Positions 1 to 8,136 are shown, numbered from the stretch's first letter. The stretch is DNA of 64,000 bases from JANJTB01 sp032027125 (GCA_032027125.1 JAVSMQ010000001.1:3082872-3146871), one strand, 5' to 3'. Numbers and translations are program-made. The notes: generated by a model not told the origin, from the letters alone.

Positions 1-2
1 AC

Positions 3-773
3 AAACCTTCTACCCGCACAAGTTTTTCATTTGCTTCTGCAATGTACCGTCTCGGAGGAAAAGTACTTTCGACTGAGCATGCTTCTGAGTTCTCTTCGGA
101 AATTCAGGGAGAAGTTATTGAAGATACAATTCGAATCATTGGTAATTACTGCGATGCAATTGTTCTGAGACATCTTGAAGAAGGTGGTGCAAAACGTGCA
201 GCCGCAGTTTCGGAAGTACCGATAATCAATGCCGGCGACGGCTCCGGCGGTCAGCATCCTACTCAGGCTTTGCTTGATTTATACACCATTTATCATGAAT
301 GTAAAACTTTGGACGGTTTGTCTGTCGCTTTTATCGGTGCTTTGGATAATGGCAGAACTGTCCGTTCGCTCGCTTATCTGCTCAGTAAGTACGACAGAAT
401 CAAACTTTATTTTGTTGCACCTGATGAAATTCAGATTAAACCGGATATTCTCGAATATCTCGATAAAAGAAATGTCAGTTACGAACTGACAAAATCTACA
501 AAGGGTATATTCAAAAAAGTTGATGTGGTCTATCAAACCAGACTTGATAAAGAAAGACTGAAATCACAAAATATTGACCTGTCGCCTTATAACATTGACA
601 TGCAGGTGCTTCAGGTTATGAAATACGATGCAATTATTATGCATCCGCTGCCCCGCTCTGTGGAAATTAACCACGAAGTGGACAAAGACCCCCGTGCGGC
701 ATATTTCCGCCAGACTCAAAATGGACTTTATGTAAGAATGGCACTGCTTTCAATGCTATTCGACGAAAATTAA
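3..773 (+). CDS. pyrB: Aspartate carbamoyltransferase catalytic subunit, 5' end outside window
   Basis: Transfers a carbamoyl group from carbamoyl phosphate to aspartate, the first committed step of pyrimidine synthesis in the cytoplasm. The reading frame is open from base 3 and already shows the carbamoyl-phosphate loop PSTRTSFSFASA followed by MYRLGG, so the ATG at 42 is internal and the true start lies upstream of the window. Further family motifs are HPTQALLDLYTI in the middle and HPLPR near the C-terminus, followed by DKDPRAAYFRQTQNGLYVRM. The 256 visible residues lack only the first roughly 50 of a normal chain. rocD follows 28 bp downstream on the same strand. The family assignment is firm. 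Confidence 0.95.
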   Translation, partial: KPSTRTSFSFASAMYRLGGKVLSTEHASEFSSEIQGEVIEDTIRIIGNYCDAIVLRHLEEGGAKRAAAVSEVPIINAGDGSGGQHPTQALLDLYTIYHECKTLDGLSVAFIGALDNGRTVRSLAYLLSKYDRIKLYFVAPDEIQIKPDILEYLDKRNVSYELTKSTKGIFKKVDVVYQTRLDKERLKSQNIDLSPYNIDMQVLQVMKYDAIIMHPLPRSVEINHEVDKDPRAAYFRQTQNGLYVRMALLSMLFDEN

Positions 774-801
774 TTATTTATAAAATTATATTGAGAATAA
801 A

Positions 802-2004
802 TTGAAAACACAAGATTATATCGAAATTGAAAATGAGTTAGGAGCTCATAATTACCATCCGCTTGATGTAGTTGTAGAAACTGCTGAAGGATGCTGGGTC
901 AGTGATGTTGACGGCAAAAAATACCTTGATTGTCTGGCTGCTTACTCTGCTGTAAATCAGGGACACTGCCATCCGAAACTGTTCAAAACTTTTGTACAGC
1001 AGGCTGCTAAAGTAACTCTGACAAGCCGTGCATTCCGTAATGACCAACTACCCCGTTTATACAAAAAACTGCACGAAATGACCGGCTACGAGATGAGTCT
1101 GCCTATGAATTCAGGTGCCGAAGCTGTCGAAACAGCAATCAAACTTGCACGCCGCTGGGCTTATGATGTAAAAGGCGTAGAAGAAAACAAAGCAGAAATC
1201 ATTGTAGCAACAGGTAACTTCCACGGCAGAACTTCGACTATTGTAGGTTTTTCGGATGACCCGAGTTCATTCAAAGGTTATGGTCCTTATTGCAATGAAG
1301 CTTTCCCGATGCACGAATATGGTAATGCTGATGACTTACGTTCAAAAATCACTCCAAACACTGCTGCTGTATTAGTTGAACCGATTCAGGGAGAGGGCGG
1401 TATTGTAATTCCTCCCGAAGGATATCTTAAAGCAGTTGCCCAAATTTGTAAAGATAATAATGTACTCTTTATCTGTGATGAAATCCAGGCAGGTCTCGGT
1501 CGCTCAGGTAAACTCTTTGCTCACTACTATGAGAACGTCCGCCCTGATATGGTAATCATCGGCAAAGCACTTTCAGGCGGATATTATCCTGTATCGGCAG
1601 TACTTGCTGACAAGGCAATTATGCTTGTAATTAAACCGGGTGAGCACGGCTCAACATTCGGCGGCAATCCGCTTGGTGCTGCTGTAGCTGTCAGGGCATT
1701 AGAAATCATTGAAGAAGAAAATCTTATCGAACGCTCAAACGAAATGGGCGAATACTTTATGGCAAAATTACGTCAGATAGACAGTCCGGTGATTGATTTT
1801 GTTCGCGGACGCGGTTTGTGGATTGGTTTCGGTCTCAAAACCAAAGCACGTCCCTACTGCGAATTGCTGAAACTGGAAGGACTGCTATGCAAAGAAACAC
1901 ACGAAAATATCATCCGTTTTGCTCCGCCGCTTGTAATCTCAAAAGCAGAAATTGACTGGGCTATTGAGAAAATTACTAAGGTAGTTAAGGGATTGGATAA
2001 GTAA
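802..2004 (+). CDS. rocD: Ornithine--oxo-acid aminotransferase
   Basis: A PLP enzyme that converts ornithine and 2-oxoglutarate to glutamate semialdehyde and glutamate, linking arginine and proline metabolism. The 400-residue length fits the family. Seen in the sequence: MNSGAEAVETAIKLARRW (cofactor phosphate region), CDEIQAGLGRSGKLFA with the PLP-ring aspartate, Lys255 in IIGKALSGGYYPVSAV as the Schiff-base lysine, and STFGGNPLGAAVAVRALEII. The start is a TTG at 802, which keeps the family N-terminus; no nearby ATG does better. A strong hairpin terminator follows at 2031. The last codons and the downstream spacer recur in degraded form at 4468, 6332 and 7523, which makes this locus the apparent parent of a repeat family. 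Confidence 0.95.
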   Translation: MKTQDYIEIENELGAHNYHPLDVVVETAEGCWVSDVDGKKYLDCLAAYSAVNQGHCHPKLFKTFVQQAAKVTLTSRAFRNDQLPRLYKKLHEMTGYEMSLPMNSGAEAVETAIKLARRWAYDVKGVEENKAEIIVATGNFHGRTSTIVGFSDDPSSFKGYGPYCNEAFPMHEYGNADDLRSKITPNTAAVLVEPIQGEGGIVIPPEGYLKAVAQICKDNNVLFICDEIQAGLGRSGKLFAHYYENVRPDMVIIGKALSGGYYPVSAVLADKAIMLVIKPGEHGSTFGGNPLGAAVAVRALEIIEEENLIERSNEMGEYFMAKLRQIDSPVIDFVRGRGLWIGFGLKTKARPYCELLKLEGLLCKETHENIIRFAPPLVISKAEIDWAIEKITKVVKGLDK

Positions 2005-2030
2005 ATTTTTGAAAATATATTTTTTCCGTC

Positions 2031-2070
2031 AGATGTCCAACACTTTATAAGTATTGGACATCTTTTGTTT
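2031..2070 (+). terminator. Rho-independent terminator of rocD
   Basis: AGATGTCCAA (2031-2040) pairs perfectly with TTGGACATCT (2054-2063). An inner stem ACTT/AAGT closes the loop, and a T-rich stretch follows. It lies 27 bp after the rocD stop and overlaps the upstream edge of the next promoter. Confidence 0.85.
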
Positions 2071-2099
2071 GGTGTTAATTGATTTTTTCCCTAATTTTG
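2068..2099 (+). promoter_or_regulatory. Bacteroidota-type promoter for the 2158 gene
   Basis: TTTG (2068-2071), 20 bp, then TAATTTTG (2092-2099) matches the -33/-7 consensus of the Bacteroidota primary sigma factor. A start near 2106 would give a leader of about 50 nt before the ATG at 2158. The same elements recur with 19-21 bp spacing in the other module copies. Confidence 0.7.
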
Positions 2100-2157
2100 T
2101 AAATCATTTATTGAGAGGATGTAGATAAATGAGTTATAGCATATTAAAAAAGCAAGA

Positions 2158-3111
2158 ATGAGAACAATATTTAGCTTAATTATAATATTCATATTTACAA
2201 CAAATTTATATGGTCAAATCGATTCAACAAAAATTGCTTTTGTTGCCTATTGGTCAATTGGTGATAGCTATGATTTTAAAGTGTCAAAAATACATCAACA
2301 ATGGAAAGAAGGGGAACTTACTAAAGATCAAAAACATGAATATATTGCCAACTTTACTGTAATCGACTCAACTGAAAATTTTTATACGATTAATTGGAGT
2401 TTTGAGAATAATTTAGGAAGTACATATAATATCCCTGAAGAATTGTTATACAAGTTTTCCAAATACAAATTGACTGAAATTAAATATAAAACTTCAGAGG
2501 TTGGAGTCTTCCTTGAAATTTTAAATTGGGAAGAAGTTGGAAAAATTATGAATAATATGTTTTGCGATATTATTGAAGTTTTAGGAGAAAATGATGAACA
2601 AAAACAAGATGCCTTAAAAATGGCAATGCAGCCATTTAAACAAGTTTATAGTTCAAAACAAGGGGTTGAGCAAATGGTATTGAAAGAATTACAATATTTG
2701 CATTTTCCAATGGGCTTAGAGTATAATATTTCAAAACCTATTTTTTATGATGAGGAATTACCGAATATGTTTGGCGGAAATCCTATAAAAGCAAAAGCTA
2801 AACTTTATTTTGAAAATGTAGATTTTGATGAAAACTATTGTGTTGTTAAGCAGGAAATGAGTTTAGACCCAAATGATACGAGATATCTTCTAAAACAAAT
2901 TTACGAACAAATGAAAATTGGCGATACAGGAATGAATGAATTCATAGAAAATGCCAAATTTCAAGTAGAGGATAAAAATGTTTACGAATATTATTTTTAT
3001 CCGGGAATTCCTCATAGAATCGAAACGACAAGGGAAACAATTCTTAACACGGATAAAGAGAAAGGGAAACGAATTGATAAAACTATAATAGAGCTTATAT
3101 ACAACGAATAA
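2158..3111 (+). CDS. Hypothetical secreted protein
   Basis: The 317-residue product has a clear signal peptide (MRTIFSLIIIFIFTTNLYGQ, cleavage after about residue 20). The rest is a soluble, beta-rich, charged chain with no motif I recognise and no T9SS sorting domain. It is the first gene behind rocD and is served by the module promoter at 2068. The base composition is more AT-rich than the metabolic genes to its left, in keeping with acquired DNA. Secretion to the periplasm or surface is inferred from the signal peptide only; the function is unknown. Confidence 0.7.
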   Translation: MRTIFSLIIIFIFTTNLYGQIDSTKIAFVAYWSIGDSYDFKVSKIHQQWKEGELTKDQKHEYIANFTVIDSTENFYTINWSFENNLGSTYNIPEELLYKFSKYKLTEIKYKTSEVGVFLEILNWEEVGKIMNNMFCDIIEVLGENDEQKQDALKMAMQPFKQVYSSKQGVEQMVLKELQYLHFPMGLEYNISKPIFYDEELPNMFGGNPIKAKAKLYFENVDFDENYCVVKQEMSLDPNDTRYLLKQIYEQMKIGDTGMNEFIENAKFQVEDKNVYEYYFYPGIPHRIETTRETILNTDKEKGKRIDKTIIELIYNE

Positions 3112-3248
3112 AATAAGACAGATATCGTGCGTTTATCTCGAAAACGGGAAAAGTTTTTCTACTCCCCAACTTCACAATCAACCATTTCCACCAACTACAA
3201 TAAACAGAAACGACAAACAAATTTAAAAAATATATCATACTTAAAGCA

Positions 3249-4373
3249 ATGAATAATTTTGAAGAATACATACGACAGGGTGAGCCAAACAAAGTTGAAA
3301 AAGCAAAAGTTTGGAAAACGGCTATTGGCTTACAACAAGTTGATGGGCTAATTCCGTCTGATTATCTCATTGAAACTGCCAGACAAAACATTGAAGGCGA
3401 TATTTCCATTGCTGAAGTAAAACTACGAATAGACAATTATTACATACAGCACCCCATAAAAAATGACGAAACCCGTACCGAAGAAGCCGACAAAGTTTCG
3501 GCACGTATTACAGAAATTTTAAGCGAAAAAACATTCACATTTTCGACGGCTGAATACCTATCTATTCATCGCAGATTGTTTCAAGGCATTTACAGTCACG
3601 CAGGCAAAATCCGCGATTATAACATCACAAAACAAGAATGGGTTTTAAATGGCGAAACGGTTTTGTATGCCGGTGCCGAAAGTTTAAAAGCTACGCTGGA
3701 GTATGATTTTCAGCAAGAAAAAGCATTTAGTTACATCGGTTTAAACCAACAAGAAATTATAGAACATATAGCACATTTCATTTCCTATTTGTGGCAAATT
3801 CACATCTTTGGAGAAGGGAACACAAGAACAACAGCAATATTTTTAATAAAATATCTTCACAAGCTTGGGTATAAAGAGGTAAATAATGATATGTTTGCCA
3901 CCCATTCGTGGTATTTTCGAAATGCACTTGTGAGGGCTAATTACGAAGATTTGTCAAAAGGTATTCACAAAACCAATAAATATCTAATCCGTTTTCTGTT
4001 AAACTTAATTCTTCAAGAAAATCATTTGCTAAAAAATCGTGAAATGCACGTGAATTACGTAACCATTGTAAATGACACTGTAATAACGCTCGATGACGCT
4101 GTAAATGACGCTGTAAATGACGCTGTAAAAATAGGTGTAATTAATGCTGTTAATGATGCAGTAATTGGTGGACTAATTGAAGTTACAAAAGTCGTACATA
4201 AAGCTGTTAAAGGAGCATCCATCAATGATTTAATTAAGGCAATAAACAAATCACGCAGAACAGTTCAGCGGTACATTCAAATATTAAGAATCCTTGAATT
4301 GATAGAATTTAAAGGAGCGGCTAAAACAGGGAAGTATTTCTTAACGACAAATATAAAAGCGAAACTAAAATAG
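3249..4373 (+). CDS. Fic family protein with C-terminal winged helix
   Basis: Fic enzymes usually transfer AMP to target hydroxyl groups. The core motif reads HIFGEGNTRTT (about residues 184-194), matching HxFxEGNxR with Ile in the place of the usual Pro; the catalytic His, acidic residue, Asn and Arg are all present. An N-terminal helical segment (about residues 25-75, with NIEGDIS) resembles the built-in inhibitory domain of such proteins, but I cannot find a clean (S/T)xxxE(G/N) motif. A repetitive linker (VNDAVNDAV, about residues 280-310) leads into a winged-helix segment near residues 325-374 with RRTVQRYIQIL. It is probably a self-inhibited stress or toxin-like modifier, or a transcription-linked Fic protein. 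It stands alone between the 2158 gene and a RocD tail remnant. Confidence 0.88.
   Translation: MNNFEEYIRQGEPNKVEKAKVWKTAIGLQQVDGLIPSDYLIETARQNIEGDISIAEVKLRIDNYYIQHPIKNDETRTEEADKVSARITEILSEKTFTFSTAEYLSIHRRLFQGIYSHAGKIRDYNITKQEWVLNGETVLYAGAESLKATLEYDFQQEKAFSYIGLNQQEIIEHIAHFISYLWQIHIFGEGNTRTTAIFLIKYLHKLGYKEVNNDMFATHSWYFRNALVRANYEDLSKGIHKTNKYLIRFLLNLILQENHLLKNREMHVNYVTIVNDTVITLDDAVNDAVNDAVKIGVINAVNDAVIGGLIEVTKVVHKAVKGASINDLIKAINKSRRTVQRYIQILRILELIEFKGAAKTGKYFLTTNIKAKLK
4095..4130 (+). repeat. In-frame 12-bp tandem repeat in the Fic linker
   Basis: Three consecutive units of GACGCTGTAAAT (the last ending AAAA) encode D-A-V-N. Diverged units continue on both sides (VNDTV before, INAVNDAVIGG after). 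The 12-bp unit keeps frame, so copy number can change the linker length without breaking the protein. Confidence 0.85.
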
Positions 4374-4467
4374 TAAAATAAATGGATGTACTGTTGGTAG
4401 AACCTTTTTACTTCCATCAAAGGTTGTGTTTGTTTGACAGTTCCGTCCTTCGGTAAACACCACTGCG

Positions 4468-4554
4468 GAAAACGTGAGAACGTTCATCCGTTTAGCTCCG
4501 CCGCTTGTAATCACCAAAGCTGAGATTGACTGGACGATTGTAAAAATATTCTAA
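4468..4554 (+). pseudogene. Orphan 3' tail of a RocD-type gene
   Basis: In one frame this stretch reads E-N-V-R-T-F-I-R then LAPPLVITKAEIDW then T-I-V-K-I-F and stop. rocD at the matching place has RFAPPLVISKAEIDWAIEKI. Nothing upstream continues the aminotransferase, so only the last 28 or so codons are present. The copy is diverged (V for I, T for S and others), so it is not an assembly duplicate; it looks like an old duplication or a tail imported from a relative. Confidence 0.85.
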
Positions 4555-4623
4555 AAATATATTTCTACAAATTTCGTTTATGACCTAAATATTGTGTCAT
4601 ATAGATTAAAAGTTAGGTCGGTT

Positions 4624-4953
4624 ATGTTGGAATCACTTTTCAATTCTGCAAGTAAGGAGAAGGTATTACTGTATGTTGCAGCAAGGGAGGAAGGGTATGC
4701 AAGAGAAATTGCAAAATACTTCGAAACAGAATTATCACCAATACAAAACCAGCTTAATAAACTTGAATCAGGTGGAATTTTAGTCAGTAAATCTGTAGGT
4801 AAAACGAAGGTATTTTCATTTAATTTGCGGAATCCATTTTACTGCGAATTAGTCAACTTGCTGAAAAAAGCAATTGAATTTTTGCCTGAAAAAGAGAAGA
4901 ATGATTTGATAATTTACCGCAAACGACCGCGTCGGACTGGTAAACCATTATGA
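4624..4953 (+). CDS. Winged-helix transcriptional regulator
   Basis: A 109-residue protein with an ArsR/MarR-like winged helix: MLESLFNSASKEKVLLYV, a recognition region EIAKYFETELSPIQNQLNKLE, and the wing GGILVSKSVGKTKVFSFN. I prefer the ATG at 4624 because relatives begin at MLE; a GTG at 4594 would add ten residues. It overlaps the nucleotidyltransferase-like remnant at 4950 by 4 bp (ATGA), the arrangement of a two-gene operon. Such wHTH/nucleotidyltransferase pairs are often toxin-antitoxin-like, but here the partner is broken, so this is probably a leftover regulator. Confidence 0.75.
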   Translation: MLESLFNSASKEKVLLYVAAREEGYAREIAKYFETELSPIQNQLNKLESGGILVSKSVGKTKVFSFNLRNPFYCELVNLLKKAIEFLPEKEKNDLIIYRKRPRRTGKPL

Positions 4954-5162
4954 AAGAAATTAAAGATATGAATTTAGGTGAACTTGCAGCTTTTGTTTGT
5001 GACTATTTGAATAAAAATGGAATTGGATGTATATTGTCCGGTGGGGAGTGTGTTACGATTTATTCGGTTAATCAATATCAGTCCGGAGATTTGGATTTTA
5101 TTGAACAAAAAAGTTATCCAAGAAAAAAAATTACAGGCTTGCTGAAAGCGAAGTACTCATAA
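4950..5162 (+). pseudogene. Truncated nucleotidyltransferase-fold protein
   Basis: The N-terminal 50 residues match DUF6036-like minimal nucleotidyltransferases: LGELAAFVCDYLNKNGIGC, the GGE helix in LSGGECVTIYS, and the acidic metal site SGDLDFIE. After DFIE the frame runs into a lysine-rich stretch and stops at 70 residues, whereas I recall intact members as about 200 residues long. The core beta strand with the third carboxylate is missing, so the product is unlikely to be an active transferase. It is translationally coupled to the winged-helix gene. A frameshift or deletion just after 5100 is the likely cause. Confidence 0.65.
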
Positions 5163-5272
5163 AATAGCCAATATGTATAGCAGAAAACCGTTTCCCTAAT
5201 ACACAAAGACAAAAGATATGTTGTCTGACTATCAAATTAAGTTTAATAATAATAATAAAAATAATAAGAAAT

Positions 5273-6157
5273 ATGAAAGAAATAATTTTAAATTGGTCGG
5301 AACTTATACTTCCATGGCTTTTATCTCACGGGATTAAAGTTTTATTGATTGTCATAGGCGCTTATATTTTAATTAAAATATCAAAAAAATCCATTGAGAA
5401 AGTTGTAAGAATTTCTGTAGTTTCTGATAGATATTTATCACAACAGTCTGAAGAACAAAGAGAATATACTCTAATCCGCATTTTTTCATGGACCAGCAGA
5501 ATTGTAATTATGATTGTAGCATTTCTGATGATATTGCAGGAAATCGGAATTCCGGTAGCACCATTATTGGCTGGAGCCGGAATCATAGGGCTTGCTGTTG
5601 GTTTTGGCGGACAGTATCTTATCCGTGATTTAATTTCCGGATTTTTCATAATTATTGAAAATCAGTACCGTATTGGTGATGTGGTTAATTTTGATGGTAC
5701 AGGCGGATTGGTTGAAGACATAAGTTTGCGGATGACCACATTAAGAGATTTAGATGGGACAGTTCATCATATTCCACATGGTGAGATAAAAAAAGTAGCT
5801 AATCTTTCGAAAGATTTTGCCCGGGTAAATTTAAATATTGGAGTTTCCTATAACTCAAAACTTGACCATGTAATACAGGTAGTTAATAATGTAGGCAATG
5901 AATTAGCTGAAGATATTCTTTGGCAGGAATTCATAATAAAACCACCCCAGTTTTTAAGGGTAGATGATTTTGCAGATTCAAATATTGTCATAAAAATTCT
6001 TGGAGAAACAATGCCTCTTAAACAATGGGAAGTGACAGGAGAACTCCGTAAAAGAATTAAAATTGCTTTTGATAAAGAAGGAATTGAAATTCCATTCCCT
6101 CAAAGAGTTATTCATAATATTAAACCATCTGAATTGCAGGATGAGCAGGAGTTGTAA
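5273..6157 (+). CDS. MscS-family mechanosensitive ion channel
   Basis: A 294-residue inner-membrane channel that opens under membrane tension to release solutes on osmotic downshock. Three transmembrane helices are visible at about residues 13-35, 68-90 and 94-118. The pore helix has the family signature AGAGIIGLAVGFGGQYLIRD, followed by LISGFFIIIENQYRIGDVV at the start of the cytoplasmic beta domain, and the C-terminal part has the usual alpha/beta fold (IKIAFDKEGIEIPFPQR). The length is typical of small MscS proteins. It has its own 110-bp upstream spacer without a module copy. The family call is firm; which osmolyte or ion it passes is unknown. Confidence 0.92.
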   Translation: MKEIILNWSELILPWLLSHGIKVLLIVIGAYILIKISKKSIEKVVRISVVSDRYLSQQSEEQREYTLIRIFSWTSRIVIMIVAFLMILQEIGIPVAPLLAGAGIIGLAVGFGGQYLIRDLISGFFIIIENQYRIGDVVNFDGTGGLVEDISLRMTTLRDLDGTVHHIPHGEIKKVANLSKDFARVNLNIGVSYNSKLDHVIQVVNNVGNELAEDILWQEFIIKPPQFLRVDDFADSNIVIKILGETMPLKQWEVTGELRKRIKIAFDKEGIEIPFPQRVIHNIKPSELQDEQEL

Positions 6158-6331
6158 AAATTTAAATTCCAAATAGCTGTATATTGATGAATTTAAGTTA
6201 TGGACTTTTTTATCATGATTAATACTTGTCCGACTGTTAACTGCTCTGAAATTACAGTTTTTTGTAGTTATTAAAGTTTGTAACATTTTCGTTTATAATA
6301 TCAATATCCTGTATTAACCGGGCTGCACCTG

Positions 6332-6490
6332 AAAATCGCTAAAGTTGTGATGTGCTTGGAGAAGTAAATCTTTGATAGACAATTCTGTTTCATATAAAGC
6401 CTGGTACTTTCATAGTTATGGACTTTTTCTTTTGTAGATAAGTGAAATATGTTTTTAATTTTGAAAATCAATTATTGAGAATTTGTTTGT
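6332..6490 (+). repeat. Module copy with orphan RocD tail
   Basis: 6332-6367 reads KIAKVVMCLEK and stop, against KITKVVKGLDK and stop in rocD. It is followed by a weakened hairpin region, TTTG at 6431, TAATTTTG at 6456 and the leader ATTGAG. The tail is closer to the copy at 7523 (both have VVM) than to the resident rocD, so these two share an ancestor. Confidence 0.75.
6431..6463 (+). promoter_or_regulatory. Bacteroidota-type promoter in module copy
   Basis: TTTG (6431-6434), 21 bp, TAATTTTG (6456-6463). The nearest gene start is 340 bp away, so this promoter may now drive nothing or give a long leader to the CheB gene. Confidence 0.55.
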
Positions 6491-6801
6491 AAATGATTTT
6501 AAATAGGTAAAGCATAAGAAATATTTTATTAAATATAATTTTGCTCATTTCGTTTATAAGATTGTGATCCACAAGTTTTAGAGTCCATTTGATTATAAAG
6601 AAGGATTATATGATTGAAATAAGTTGTTAATAGTATGAACTAAGTTGTTTGAATTGGTTTATTTGTATTATTATTTCAAAAATTATAAAACTTAGTGTAT
6701 TACGGTGTATTTGGCTATTATGATGTTTGAAGCAAACCTGCAATATCCCTCGCAGTTAAATTTGGCTATGATGGGATTTGCCAACTATGGAGTGATTATA
6801 T

Positions 6802-7407
6802 ATGAAAGATAAGAAACCTAAGAGTGCTGCAAAAGACTTTCCTGTTGTTTGTGTGGGCGGTTCAGCAGGCGGACTCAATGCCTATACACGTTTACTACAG
6901 AATCTGCCAACCGATATGGGTGTTGCTATCGTCATCGTTAATCATTTGAGGACTGTAGCCACCCTGCTCCACGAAATTCTCCCCCGTTATACTAAGATGC
7001 CGGTTGAACTTATCACCGAAAGACTTGACATTATACCAAACCATGTGTTTATAATTCCGGAAAAGCGCGATTTACACGTTCTTAATGATGAGTTCCATTT
7101 AAAGCCGATATCAAAGCCAAGGGGATGGCCCGACGTGATTACGGTTTTTCTGCGTTCTATAACCGAAAATTGGGATGGTAAACTTATTGCTGTCATTGTC
7201 TCCGGCTATGATGGTGATGGAGCAGATGCGCTATGCGGCATAAAAGAAGTTGGAGGCATTACAATCGCCCAGAAACCCGACACTGCAGTGCAGCCGGACA
7301 TGCCCGAAAGCGCAATAGCAAGCGGGTGTATAGATTTTGTTCTATCTCCTGAGGATATCGCCAAGGAAATTATAAGAATTGCGCACGCAAGTGAAGAGGA
7401 ACGTTAG
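6802..7407 (+). CDS. CheB-type methylesterase domain protein, no receiver domain
   Basis: CheB removes methyl (or amide) groups from chemoreceptor glutamates. The 201 residues form only the esterase domain: nucleophile Ser21 in VGGSAGG, a probable catalytic His48 in VNHLR, and Asp139 in SGYDGDGADAL. The N-terminal receiver domain of classical CheB is absent, as in stand-alone or CheB/CheR-PAS type proteins. GGAG eight bases before the ATG gives an unusually good ribosome site. No che genes are nearby, so the substrate is unclear; a non-chemotaxis receptor is possible. It sits between two module copies. Confidence 0.9.
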   Translation: MKDKKPKSAAKDFPVVCVGGSAGGLNAYTRLLQNLPTDMGVAIVIVNHLRTVATLLHEILPRYTKMPVELITERLDIIPNHVFIIPEKRDLHVLNDEFHLKPISKPRGWPDVITVFLRSITENWDGKLIAVIVSGYDGDGADALCGIKEVGGITIAQKPDTAVQPDMPESAIASGCIDFVLSPEDIAKEIIRIAHASEEER

Positions 7408-7585
7408 TAATTATACGAATTTTATAGAAATATGATGCTTATGCGTTGGCTTCAATTCCATTTAAATTTGATAATAATTCAACAATTACTATAAAATTCT
7501 GAAATCGAACTGTCAGCATCTGAAAATCTCTAGGGTTGTTATGGCATTGGATAAGTAAATTTTATTGAAAATCTTTAAAAATAAA

Positions 7586-7618
7586 GCCCTATACTTTAAA
7601 AGTGTCGGGCATTTTTTG
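7586..7618 (+). terminator. Hairpin terminator inside module copy
   Basis: GCCC (7586-7589) pairs with GGGC (7607-7610), with an inner ACTT/AAGT stem as in the rocD terminator, then a run of Ts. The outer stem differs from the rocD copy but still pairs, which argues the structure has been kept. Confidence 0.7.
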
Positions 7619-7650
7619 TTTGGTGTTCACAAAATATTTTTCTAATTTTG
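7619..7650 (+). promoter_or_regulatory. Bacteroidota-type promoter for the DUF1801 gene
   Basis: TTTG (7619-7622), 20 bp, TAATTTTG (7643-7650), identical in both elements and in spacing to the promoter at 2068. The ATG at 7723 is about 65 nt from the predicted start. Confidence 0.7.
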
Positions 7651-7722
7651 TGAATCATTTATTGAGTGTTCGTAAATAAATGACATATTCTAAATCAATT
7701 TCAAGTAAAAAGGAATTTCAAA

Positions 7723-8136
7723 ATGGCAGAAAATAAGACTAAACCGACAGAAGCAAGCGTTGAGGAATTTATCAACAGCATTAATGATGAACAAAAGCGG
7801 AAAGACAGTTTTGTGCTTTTGGAAATGATGAAAAAAGTAAGCGGAGAGGAACCGAAAATGTGGGGCGGTTCTCTCATAGGTTTCGGTCAGGTAAGAATAA
7901 AAAGTCCTTCAGGCAGGGAAGTAGATTGGCTGCGGATTGGATTCTCTCCGCGTAAAGCAAATCTATCTTTGTACATTAGCGGAAATATTAACCGTCAGTA
8001 CGAGGAAGCTCTTAATAAGCTGGGCAAACATAAGACGGGTGTCGGCTGCCTGTATATAAATAAACTATCGGACATTGATATTGAAATTCTTAAGGGTATG
8101 ATAGAAACGTCATTAACTAAAGAATACTTTTCGTAA
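7723..8136 (+). CDS. DUF1801 domain protein
   Basis: A 137-residue cytoplasmic protein of the DUF1801 family (YdhG/YjbR-like fold). Diagnostic features are the N-terminal ASVEEFINSINDEQKRKDSF, the central MWGGSLIGFGQ, the FSPRKANLSLYI strand and the closing helices with KHKTGVGCLYINKLSDID. The biochemical function of the family is not established. It is driven by the module promoter at 7619. The last 20 codons occur again at 9393-9452, 1.26 kb downstream, in slightly diverged form, so this gene has also served as a duplicated tail. Confidence 0.88.
   Translation: MAENKTKPTEASVEEFINSINDEQKRKDSFVLLEMMKKVSGEEPKMWGGSLIGFGQVRIKSPSGREVDWLRIGFSPRKANLSLYISGNINRQYEEALNKLGKHKTGVGCLYINKLSDIDIEILKGMIETSLTKEYFS

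Larger units (their letters stand above)
1911..2140 (+). repeat. Terminator-promoter module, parental copy with intact rocD tail
   Basis: The rocD 3' end, its terminator hairpin, a promoter and a conserved leader (ATTGAGAGG then TAAATGA, 2111-2132) form a unit of about 230 bp. Related copies, whole or partial, are seen near 4468-4560, 6332-6490, 7523-7685, 9470-9575, 10345-10390, 11085-11150 and 15421-15475. At 7523-7685 the order tail, hairpin, TTTGGTGTT, TAATTTTG, leader is the same throughout. The similarity was judged by eye. Confidence 0.8.
6158..6801 (+). other. 644-bp gene-free stretch holding a degenerate module copy
   Basis: No credible gene. A RocD tail remnant lies at 6332-6367, a promoter-like pair at 6431-6463 and the conserved leader ATTGAG at 6474-6479. 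The remaining 300 bp before the CheB gene at 6802 is AT-rich with no open frame. It may be where a gene behind this promoter has been lost. Confidence 0.6.
7523..7685 (+). repeat. Best-preserved module copy with orphan RocD tail
   Basis: 7523-7558 reads KISRVVMALDK and stop. The same bases follow as after rocD: GGATAAGTAAATTT, a hairpin, TTTGGTGTT, CTAATTTTGTGAATCATTTA and TTGAG. The match to 1970-2135 is nearly continuous, with the hairpin outer stem changed on both sides. Confidence 0.85.

Noticed and set aside
6802..7407. A chemotaxis operon around the CheB-type gene
   Set aside because: No cheA, cheW, cheR or receptor gene is nearby; neighbours are a channel gene and module repeats.
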